Assembly (NCBI GenBank): GCA_023247285.1
Contig: JAHFGU010000003.1
Coordinates: 1 to 41,003 of the forward strand
Direction: 5' to 3'
DNA from: Candidatus Omnitrophota bacterium
GTDB taxonomy: Bacteria > Omnitrophota > Koll11 > Aquiviventales > Aquiviventaceae
Length of the DNA stretch: 41,003 bases
Part shown: positions 6,553 to 14,033 of the stretch, in pieces
How the letters are laid out: every line of letters starts with the position of its first letter
How positions within the stretch are numbered: the stretch's first letter is position 1
Translations under genes and position numbers: made by a program
Notes under the pieces: generated by a model
Seen by the model: only the letters and a program-made list of their open reading frames with translations
The model's database searches: none
What the model was told of the DNA's origin: nothing

Positions 6553-8800
6553 TGCGGCGCCGGCAGGTGCCATGAAGGCCCTGGTCATCGGTGCCTCGGG
6601 GCTGGTGGGGGGAGCGCTCCTCCGCGCCTTGGAGCAGGCCGGGATCGAAGCGGTTGGCACGTATCAGTCGCATCCGCTCCCTCAAGGATGCCGGCTGGAC
6701 GTCAGAGACCGGCAGGCCCTGCACGGGTGTGTCGAGGCGATCAGGCCGACGGTCGTGTTGTGGGCGGTGAACACGCCGGGGGGGGTCGACCGATGCGAAG
6801 CGCATCCGGCGGAAGCGACCGCGCTGCACCTCGAGGGGGTCCGGCATCTGGCGGACTCGGCCATCCGCCATGGGACGAAAGTCGTGTATTACTCCACCGA
6901 TTATCTCTTTGACGGGAGGCAGGGACCCTACACAGAGCTGGATGAACCGTGTCCAATCAATGTGTACGGGCAGGCGAAATGGCAGGCCGAGCGGCTCATC
7001 ACCGCCCAGGTTCCTGACCATCTGATTCTCCGGACCACCGCGGTGTTCGGGTGGGATCAGCGATCCAAGAATTTCGCCATGCAGGTGTGGGAGCGCCTGC
7101 AGGCCGGGAGGCCGCTGCGCGCGCCTGACGATGAGTGGTGCTCCCCGACATTGGCGGACTACCTGGCAGAGGTCACGGTGCGGTTGGTGCAGTCAGGGGC
7201 GCACGGGGTGTGGCATGTGGCGGGCAAGGACCGCCTGCCGCGGGCCGAGCTGGGGAGGCTCCTCGCGCGCGCCTTGGCCCTGGACCCGGACCTGATCCTT
7301 TCGGTCCCGACGGCGGAGCTCGGACCGCGGGCGCCCCGGCCGCTGCAGGGGGGACTGACGACCGAGAAGCTGCGCAGTTTTCTCGGGACCGAGCCGCTGG
7401 ATCTTCAGGAATCGCTGAAGCGCTTTCGGCGGCACTGGCGGGCCGACACGCATCTGACCCCGGAGCCTCCCGCGGTGTCGACCGAGGCCGAACAGTTGAA
7501 GCGGCGGATCCTGGATGACGTGCGGCGCTACTACACGCTGGTGCATCAGCCCCGCCCCTTCGTGCCGCAGGCGTCCCGTGTTCACTACGCTGGGAGGGTG
7601 TTCGGGGACCAAGAGCTCGTCAATGCGGTCGACAGCGCTCTGGATTTCTGGCTCACCCTCGGGCCGTATGGGCAGGAGTTCGAGCGCAAGATGAGGCGGT
7701 GGCTCGGGGTCCGCGATGTCGTGCTCGTGAACTCCGGGTCCGTGGCGAATCTGACCGCCGTGCTGACGCTGATGTCCCGGCAGGTGGAGCGCCCCCTCCA
7801 ACCGGGGGATGAGGTGATTACCCCGGCTGCGACCTTTCCCACCACGCTGGCCCCCTTGGTGCACAGCGGCCTGGTGCCGGTGTTCGTCGATGCAGAGGTG
7901 GGGACCTACAACATCAATCCCGAGCTGCTCGAGCGCGCCGTGTCGGCCAAGACCCGGGCCCTGATGATCCCGCACACCCTCGGCAATCCCTGCGACATGG
8001 AGGTGATCTGCAAGGTGGCGGAGCGGCACGGCCTCTATCTGATCGAGGATGCTTGCGACGCCTTGGGGTCGACGTTCCAGGATCGGCGCGTCGGCACCTT
8101 TGGCGACCTCGCCACGCTGAGTTTTTTTCCCGCGCATCACATCACGATGGGCGAGGGCGGGGCCGTGGTGGTCAATCATCCGTCCCTGGCGCGGATCGTG
8201 CGTTCCGTGAGGGATTGGGGCCGGGATTGCTGGTGCGCCCCGGGCGAGTCGAACACGTGCGGCAAGCGCTTTGGGTGGCAGCTCGGGGCGCTGCCGAAGG
8301 GGTATGACCACAAGTTCATCTATTCGAATATCGGGTATAACTTCAAGCCGACGGATTTGCAGGCCGCGATCGGGGTGGCGCAGGCCGACCGTCTCGACGG
8401 GTTCATCGCGGCCCGGCGGCGCAACTTCTCGAAACTCTATCAGGCGCTCGAAACCTTTCAGGACGCCCTCGTGCTTCCCAGACGCGACCCGAGATCGAAT
8501 CCCGCCTGGTTCGGCTTTCCCATCACCGTGAAGGACCCGCTGCCGCGGCAGGAGCTCGTCCAGTGGCTGGAGCACGCGAAGATTGAAACCCGCGAGCTCT
8601 TCGGCGGGAACATTCTCAAGCAGCCAGCCTACCAGCACATCACGGCGCGCATCGCCGGGTCGCTGGAGCAGACGGATCGCATCATGCGGGACACGTTCTT
8701 CATCGGCGTGTATCCCGGCTTGACGGATGAAGCGATCGACTTCGTCGGCTTGACGTTTGCGGAATTTTTTGCCTCCCGGCGCACGCTGGTCCACACATGA
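6545..8800 (+). CDS. fusion of RmlD-like 4-ketoreductase and RfbH-type PLP/[2Fe-2S] 3-dehydrase
   Basis: A 751-residue two-domain protein. Residues about 10-300 are an RmlD-like SDR with GASGLVG at 17-23, STDYLFDG at 117-124 and Tyr141-x-x-x-Lys145. Residues about 315-751 are a complete RfbH/DdhC (E1) enzyme. The PLP-anchoring Lys of the aminotransferase fold is replaced by His531 (FPAHHIT). The [2Fe-2S] ligands fit C-X57-C-X1-C-X7-C exactly, at Cys504, Cys562, Cys564 and Cys572. E1 removes the C3 hydroxyl of CDP-4-keto-6-deoxyglucose. Fusion to a ketoreductase would let one protein carry out late steps of 3,6-dideoxyhexose synthesis. The start at 6545 gives an 8-bp overlap (ATGGCTGA); ATG 6572 is an alternative. 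No dedicated E3 reductase gene is in the window. Confidence 0.9.
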   Translation: MADAAPAGAMKALVIGASGLVGGALLRALEQAGIEAVGTYQSHPLPQGCRLDVRDRQALHGCVEAIRPTVVLWAVNTPGGVDRCEAHPAEATALHLEGVRHLADSAIRHGTKVVYYSTDYLFDGRQGPYTELDEPCPINVYGQAKWQAERLITAQVPDHLILRTTAVFGWDQRSKNFAMQVWERLQAGRPLRAPDDEWCSPTLADYLAEVTVRLVQSGAHGVWHVAGKDRLPRAELGRLLARALALDPDLILSVPTAELGPRAPRPLQGGLTTEKLRSFLGTEPLDLQESLKRFRRHWRADTHLTPEPPAVSTEAEQLKRRILDDVRRYYTLVHQPRPFVPQASRVHYAGRVFGDQELVNAVDSALDFWLTLGPYGQEFERKMRRWLGVRDVVLVNSGSVANLTAVLTLMSRQVERPLQPGDEVITPAATFPTTLAPLVHSGLVPVFVDAEVGTYNINPELLERAVSAKTRALMIPHTLGNPCDMEVICKVAERHGLYLIEDACDALGSTFQDRRVGTFGDLATLSFFPAHHITMGEGGAVVVNHPSLARIVRSVRDWGRDCWCAPGESNTCGKRFGWQLGALPKGYDHKFIYSNIGYNFKPTDLQAAIGVAQADRLDGFIAARRRNFSKLYQALETFQDALVLPRRDPRSNPAWFGFPITVKDPLPRQELVQWLEHAKIETRELFGGNILKQPAYQHITARIAGSLEQTDRIMRDTFFIGVYPGLTDEAIDFVGLTFAEFFASRRTLVHT

Positions 8801-10233
8801 ACGCGCATCCTTCGCAGGGGTTTGTGTTCTGCGCTTTTACCAAGTCCTACCTGGAGGAGGCGGCCGGGGCCATCACCTGGCTGCTCCGGCACAACCCCGG
8901 TGCGAAGGTGTGTTTGGTGACGACGGAAGAGCTGAAGGCGTATTACGAGCGCGCGGACGCGCATCAGCCCTTAGATCGCATCGTCTGCATGCCGCTGGCT
9001 CCCGATGAGCCGCTGTGCTTTTTTCGAACGAAGCTCTATGAGCTCTCGCCATACGACCGCACGATCGCGCTCGACGCCGACACCTATCCGGTCGCGGATC
9101 TCCGAGACCTCTTCGACCTGCTGGAGACCTTCGATTTCATCGCCGTCCCTGACGAGGCCAGGCCGGCCAGAGGCGTGATCCTGGGCCTCAAAGGCGGCTA
9201 TGCCGCCCTCGGCTACTATAACGCCGGGGTGCTGCTGTTCCGGAAGTCCCCGGCCACGCGGCAGCTGTTCGACGCATGGAGGCAGGAGTACACGGACTTA
9301 GCACCCTTGGAGCCGGCCGACCAGGGGCCGCTGGTCCGGGCCCTGGTGAAGACCCCGGTCCGGTTCATCACACTCCCGCGCGAATACAACCTGCGGCTGT
9401 TCAACAAATGCGCCAGCTTCCAGGGCCGGGCCAAGATCATCCATGCGCGTGCGCGCCATCCGGACCAGCTCATCCGCATGGTCAACAACATCACCCTGGT
9501 CAACCGGGGCTCGCGGGTGTGGCTGCCAGGCCTTCAGCGCGTCGTCCCGGCAACGGCGTGGTATCCTGTCGGCCGGCTCCTGGCGCTGCTCAACCGGGAG
9601 GCGGTGCAGGTGAGCGCGGTCGGGAAACGCGCGCGCACCAGCGTGGCCCGCAATGTGCGGCAGGCGGCCCAGGCCGCATGGAGGCGGCTCCGGCAACGCG
9701 CGGCCGGCGCGCGCGATGGGCGCGAGGGACGGCATAGCGCCGTCGCCCCAGAGCTGTCCGTGCTGGACCACGTGATCCGCACGTACGCGATCCGCTCATT
9801 CCTCGGCGTCGGACGCGGGGCAGAAGCCTACGCCGCGTATTGCCGGGGGCAGGCTATCGAGACGTGCCACATGGCGCCTGAGCGGGGCGCAAGCCCCGGC
9901 CACGCCGACGGGGCGTTTGAGCTGGTCTGGTGCGAAGCGCAGGCCCAAGCCATTAAGCCGCAGAGGTTGCCGCAGCTCATTGACACGCTGACGCAGCGCG
10001 CGGCCCGGTTCTTGGTCCTGACGTATCCGCGATCCGGCAACGAGGGATCGGCGGCGCGCGATTTCCAGGAAGATTGGTCCTGGGTGCAATTGATCACCGA
10101 CCGCGGCTTCTACTTTGATCCGCACCTGACGCTGGCCTTGCGGCGGATGGCGCAGCACCCTGAGTTTCAGCGCGCCGGGCTGGTGTTTGAACGGACCCGG
10201 CCTCTGCACGGTTCTTCCAACGGCCATGCCTGA
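8797..10233 (+). CDS. GT8-like glycosyltransferase with methyltransferase-like C-terminal region
   Basis: 478 residues. The N-terminal 250 resemble GT8/glycogenin-type transferases: VFCAFTKSYL start, FFRTKLYEL, a metal-binding Asp93-Ala-Asp95 (ALDADTYP), GYYNAGVLLF and a DQG motif near 175. A basic Ala/Arg-rich linker (about 265-312) leads to residues 320-465, which look like a degenerate class I methyltransferase fold: a FLGVGRG segment stands where motif I would be, followed by FELVWCEAQAQ. The SAM-binding glycine loop is poor, so that part may be inactive or structural. It overlaps the dehydrase gene (ATGA) and the exporter gene (8 bp), which suggests it uses the new sugar. Confidence 0.7.
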   Translation: MNAHPSQGFVFCAFTKSYLEEAAGAITWLLRHNPGAKVCLVTTEELKAYYERADAHQPLDRIVCMPLAPDEPLCFFRTKLYELSPYDRTIALDADTYPVADLRDLFDLLETFDFIAVPDEARPARGVILGLKGGYAALGYYNAGVLLFRKSPATRQLFDAWRQEYTDLAPLEPADQGPLVRALVKTPVRFITLPREYNLRLFNKCASFQGRAKIIHARARHPDQLIRMVNNITLVNRGSRVWLPGLQRVVPATAWYPVGRLLALLNREAVQVSAVGKRARTSVARNVRQAAQAAWRRLRQRAAGARDGREGRHSAVAPELSVLDHVIRTYAIRSFLGVGRGAEAYAAYCRGQAIETCHMAPERGASPGHADGAFELVWCEAQAQAIKPQRLPQLIDTLTQRAARFLVLTYPRSGNEGSAARDFQEDWSWVQLITDRGFYFDPHLTLALRRMAQHPEFQRAGLVFERTRPLHGSSNGHA

Positions 10234-12052
10234 GCCCATCACGATCCCGCGCCGCACCCAGGTGCTGGCCGTGCTGCTGCGGCCGTACCGATGGTGGTAT
10301 GGCGGCATCGCCATGGTGATGTGCGCAGCCCTCGCGTTTGAAAGCCTCAGCCTGGCGGCGTTTCTCCCGGTGTTTCAGGCCATGCTGGATCCGGCAGGCG
10401 CGGGATCGCCGAACAGGCTCATGGGCTACCTGCTGTCGCTGACGCGCGCCGTGCCTGTTCGCGATCCGGTGCTGGCGGCGGTCATCCTGCTGTCCGGCTT
10501 CATGGCGGTGAAGACCGCACTCATTCTCTGGCGGGAAACCCTCATCGCCCGCGCCAGCAGCCGCGTGCTGCGGGATCTGCAGGGCCTGGCGCTGGGACGG
10601 TATGCCCGGACGCCGTCACGGTTCCTGGTGGAACAGAAGCACGGGGATGTCGCGTTCAACTGCCTCAACGCGCCGGCCGGGGTGGCGATGCTGGTGCGCA
10701 AGCTGCCCCAGCTCATCGCCGAGCTCTTGCGGATCGCCGCCATCGCCGCGATCCTGCTGTTCGCCTCGGTCGGGGTCACGGCGGTCCTGCTGGCGATCAT
10801 CGCCGCCGTCATGTGGCTGACCCATGCCTGCTCGACGCGCATGGCCTATAACAGCGGCAAGGGGCGGGTCGATGCCTCGGCCGAGCAGATGAGCCTGGTG
10901 CATGAGCTCGTGACCGGCCAACGCCAGATCGCCGTCTATGGCGTGACCGGCCATTGGCTGGCGCGGTTTCAGGGCGTCACGCACAGGTATGCGCGGCTGC
11001 TTGCCCGCTACCTGGTCTGGCTGGCGCTGCCCAGGACCGTCATCGAGCTCGTGATCGTCCTCATGGTGCTGGGCCTGATCGCGTCGATGCGCTTGATCGC
11101 CCCCGGCCAGCTGACCGCGAGCCTGCCGCTCGTGGGCCTCTTCGCCGTCGCGCTCTTCCAACTGTTGCCGTCGCTCTCCACGCTGGGCCGGCTCCGCATG
11201 GAAGTCGAAGAAGCGCTCCCTGATGCCGAGCGCATGCATCGCGTGTTAACTGGCCAGCCGGTGGACGCGCCGACCGGAACGCGGCCGTATCCTGGGCTGC
11301 GCGAGGCCATCGTGTTCGATGCGGTGTCGTTCCAATATCCTGCCCGGCCGCCGGTGCTCTCCGAGGCGAGCCTCACGCTCCCCAAAGGGACAGTCACGGC
11401 GCTGGTCGGTCCGTCAGGAGCCGGGAAGACGACCCTCGTCAATCTCTTGCTGGGATTGTTAGAGCCGACCGGAGGCTCGATCCTCATGGACGGCGTGCCG
11501 CTGCGCGCGTATGACCGCGGCAGCTGGCGGGCCCGGCTGGGCTACGTCAGCCAGGATCCGTTCATCTTCCACGCCAGTATCGAGGAGAACATCCGATTCG
11601 GGCGCGCCGGCTTCTCCCGGGCCGACGTGGTCAAAGCGGCCGCGATTGCCCACGCGCATGGTTTCATCAGCGAACTGCCGCAGGGGTACGAGACGCTGGT
11701 CGGGGAGCGGGGGGCCAAGCTCTCCGGCGGCCAACAGCAGCGCATCGCCATTGCCCGTGCGCTGCTGGGGAGTCCAGAGCTGCTGATCCTGGACGAGGCG
11801 ACCAGCGCGCTGGACCAGGCTTCCGAGCGGGCTGTCCAGGAGGCCATCGCCGAGGCGTGCCGTGACCGCACGGTGCTGATGGTCACGCACGGGATGGCGA
11901 TGGCACGGGGGGCGGACCGCTGCCTGGTCCTCGATGGCGGTCGCGTGACCACGCCGGCGGTCGCCGGCCGTCCGCCTGAGGCGGCAGCCCTCCTCACGAA
12001 GTTGTATGGGTATGAACAGGCTGAAGGAGGTGACGCAGGCGATGGATCTTGA
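10226..12052 (+). CDS. MsbA-type ABC transporter (fused permease and ATPase)
   Basis: A 608-residue half-transporter. About six membrane helices fill residues 15-330, then an ATPase domain follows. The Walker A loop GPSGAGKT is near 395, the ABC signature LSGGQQQR near 499, and Walker B LLILDEATSALD near 519. Homodimers of this type flip lipid A, polyprenyl-linked glycans or glycolipids across the inner membrane. In this setting a lipid-linked oligosaccharide is likely cargo, and no Wzx-type flippase is visible in the window. I start at ATG 10226 (8-bp overlap) rather than TTG 10187, because the 13 extra residues look unrelated to the family. Confidence 0.9.
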   Translation: MPEPITIPRRTQVLAVLLRPYRWWYGGIAMVMCAALAFESLSLAAFLPVFQAMLDPAGAGSPNRLMGYLLSLTRAVPVRDPVLAAVILLSGFMAVKTALILWRETLIARASSRVLRDLQGLALGRYARTPSRFLVEQKHGDVAFNCLNAPAGVAMLVRKLPQLIAELLRIAAIAAILLFASVGVTAVLLAIIAAVMWLTHACSTRMAYNSGKGRVDASAEQMSLVHELVTGQRQIAVYGVTGHWLARFQGVTHRYARLLARYLVWLALPRTVIELVIVLMVLGLIASMRLIAPGQLTASLPLVGLFAVALFQLLPSLSTLGRLRMEVEEALPDAERMHRVLTGQPVDAPTGTRPYPGLREAIVFDAVSFQYPARPPVLSEASLTLPKGTVTALVGPSGAGKTTLVNLLLGLLEPTGGSILMDGVPLRAYDRGSWRARLGYVSQDPFIFHASIEENIRFGRAGFSRADVVKAAAIAHAHGFISELPQGYETLVGERGAKLSGGQQQRIAIARALLGSPELLILDEATSALDQASERAVQEAIAEACRDRTVLMVTHGMAMARGADRCLVLDGGRVTTPAVAGRPPEAAALLTKLYGYEQAEGGDAGDGS

Positions 12053-13091
12053 CGGGGCAAGCATTCTGGTGACCGGCGGCACCGGCTCGTTCGGCAAGCG
12101 CTTCGTCAGCCGCGTGCTGGCCTCGTGCAAGCCTGAGCGGCTGATCGTCTACAGCCGCGATGAGCTGAAGCAATTCCAGATGCGGCAGCAGTTCCCGGTG
12201 GACCGCTACCCCAGCCTGCGGCTCATCATCGGCGACGTGCGCGACCGCGAGCGGCTCTTCCAGGTGATGGACGGCGTGGACGTCGTCGTGCACGCCGCCG
12301 CGCTCAAGCAGGTGCCGACGGCCGAGGTCAACCCGCTGGAGGCCATCAAGACCAACGTGCTCGGCGCCGCCCACCTGATCGACGCGGCGATCGAGCGGAA
12401 GGTCAGCCGGGTGGTCGCCTTGAGCACCGACAAGGCCGCCAACCCGGTCAACCTCTACGGGGCGACCAAGCTCTGCGCGGACAAGCTGTTCGTCGCGGCC
12501 AACGGCACCGGCCTGCACCGCAGCCGCTTCAGCGTGGTGCGCTACGGCAACGTCATCGGCAGCCGCGGCAGCGTCATCCCGTACCTGCTCGCCCAGCGGG
12601 CGACCGGGCGCATCGCCATCACGGATGACCGGATGACCCGCTTCCTGATCAGCCTGAATGCGTGCGTGGAGTTCGTGCTGCGGGCCGCGGCCCTCATGCA
12701 GGGCGGGGAGATCTTCGTGCCGAAGATGCCCAGCGCGCGCGTCGCAGACCTGGCGCGCATCGCGGCCCCGGACTGCGAGCGCGAGGTCATCGGCATCCGG
12801 CCGGGGGAGAAGCTGCACGAGACGCTCATCCCCGCGGACGAATCTCATCTGACCATCGAGTTCGAGGACCACTACCTGATCCAGCCGACCCACTCGTTCT
12901 GGAACCAGAAGGATTTCCTCAACGGCCGGGCCGGCCGCCCGTGCCCCGACGGCTTCCGCTACAGCAGCGACACGAACCCCTGGCAGCTCAGCGAGCGGGA
13001 GATCGAGGCGCTGGTGGCCGAGGTGGAGCGCGATCCCAACCGGGAGCTGCCGCCGATCCCGTCCGAGCCGCATTTCATCGTCGGAGGATAG
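12042..13091 (+). CDS. UDP-N-acetylglucosamine 4,6-dehydratase-like SDR (PseB/FnlA/WbvB type)
   Basis: 349 residues, the soluble short form of the CapD/FlaA1 family. GGTGSFG at 12-18 binds NADP, and the catalytic residues Asp130, Lys131 and Tyr139 lie in a TDKAANPVNLYGATK block typical of inverting 4,6-dehydratases. The C-terminal WNQKDFLNG...PWQLSEREI pattern matches PseB/WbjB/WbvB proteins. These make UDP-4-keto-6-deoxy-HexNAc, often with C5 epimerisation. The following RmlD-like reductase suggests a UDP-2-acetamido-2,6-dideoxy-L-hexose route rather than pseudaminic acid, since no PseC-type gene follows. ATG 12042 sits behind a strong AAGGAGGTGA; this start gives an 11-bp overlap with the transporter. 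Confidence 0.88.
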   Translation: MDLDGASILVTGGTGSFGKRFVSRVLASCKPERLIVYSRDELKQFQMRQQFPVDRYPSLRLIIGDVRDRERLFQVMDGVDVVVHAAALKQVPTAEVNPLEAIKTNVLGAAHLIDAAIERKVSRVVALSTDKAANPVNLYGATKLCADKLFVAANGTGLHRSRFSVVRYGNVIGSRGSVIPYLLAQRATGRIAITDDRMTRFLISLNACVEFVLRAAALMQGGEIFVPKMPSARVADLARIAAPDCEREVIGIRPGEKLHETLIPADESHLTIEFEDHYLIQPTHSFWNQKDFLNGRAGRPCPDGFRYSSDTNPWQLSEREIEALVAEVERDPNRELPPIPSEPHFIVGG

Positions 13092-14033
13092 GTGGCGACG
13101 ATCTTGGTGACAGGCGCCGCAGGGCTCCTCGGCGCGCACGTGGCCGCAGCGCTGGCGCCGGCGCACGACGTGGTGGGCTGCGACCGCCATCCGTGGTGGG
13201 GGGATGAGCCGCTGCGCATGATCCGGCGCGATCTGCTCGCCCCCGGCGCGGCGGCGGGCGTGATGGCCGAGGTGCAACCGCGCGTCCTCGTGCACTGCGC
13301 CGCGTGGGTCGACGTGGACGCGTGCGAGCAGGACCCTGAGCGCGCCATGGCGCGCAACGCCCATCTGAGCGGGGCGCTGGCACGGGGCGCGCCGCCAGGC
13401 TGCCTGATGGTGCTGGTCTCCAGCGACAGCGTCTGCCAGGCGAACGGAGCAGGAGCGACCGAGCAGGATCCGCCGGCCCCGATGACCGCATACGCGAAGT
13501 CCAAGCTGGCAGGGGAGCGGCTGGTGCAGGCCGCAGCGCCGGAGCACCTGATCGTGCGGACCAATTTCTATGGCTGGTCTTCCGGGCGCAAGCGCACGTT
13601 CGGGGAGTGGCTCTACGGCGCCCTCGAACGGCGCACGCCGATCCGGCTCTTCACGGATGTGCGGTTCACGCCGATCTACGCGGCTGACCTGGCCCGCCGG
13701 GTGGCGCGGCTGATCGAGCGCGGCGCGCGCGGGGTGGTGCACGTGGCCGGGAACGACACGGTATCGAAGTTCCAGTTCGGCATGCTGGTGGCCCGTGCGG
13801 CCGGCTTGTCCGCCGAGGCGGTGACGCCCAGCCGGCTGGCGGCAGGACGCCTGGCAGCCCCCAGGGCGCAGGACACGTCGCTGGCCAGCGGCCGCTGCGA
13901 GCAGCTCCTGGGCCTGCCGGCCCCGGGGTGCGCCGAGGGCATCGAGCGGTTCGTGCGCGACCGCGCGCGGCCCTTGAGCCGCCGCGTCAGCGCGCGTGAG
14001 GAGGCGGCGCAGCCGGCGCCGGCATCCGCATGA
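13092..14033 (+). CDS. RmlD-like sugar nucleotide 4-ketoreductase (SDR)
   Basis: 313 residues of the RmlD_sub_bind family. GAAGLLG at 8-14 binds NAD(P)H and the catalytic Tyr134-x-x-x-Lys138 (YAKSK) is intact. The usual STDYVFDG block is altered to SSDSVCQ. RmlD homologues such as WbvR and WbjC reduce the 4-keto product of the PseB/FnlA-like enzyme encoded just upstream. The GTG start abuts the previous stop, with GGAGGA immediately before it. The likely product is a UDP-2-acetamido-2,6-dideoxyhexose, with QuiNAc-, RhaNAc- or FucNAc-type outcomes undecided because no 2-epimerase (WbjD/WbvD) is in the window. The C-terminal tail is Arg/Ala-rich. Confidence 0.78.
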   Translation: MATILVTGAAGLLGAHVAAALAPAHDVVGCDRHPWWGDEPLRMIRRDLLAPGAAAGVMAEVQPRVLVHCAAWVDVDACEQDPERAMARNAHLSGALARGAPPGCLMVLVSSDSVCQANGAGATEQDPPAPMTAYAKSKLAGERLVQAAAPEHLIVRTNFYGWSSGRKRTFGEWLYGALERRTPIRLFTDVRFTPIYAADLARRVARLIERGARGVVHVAGNDTVSKFQFGMLVARAAGLSAEAVTPSRLAAGRLAAPRAQDTSLASGRCEQLLGLPAPGCAEGIERFVRDRARPLSRRVSAREEAAQPAPASA

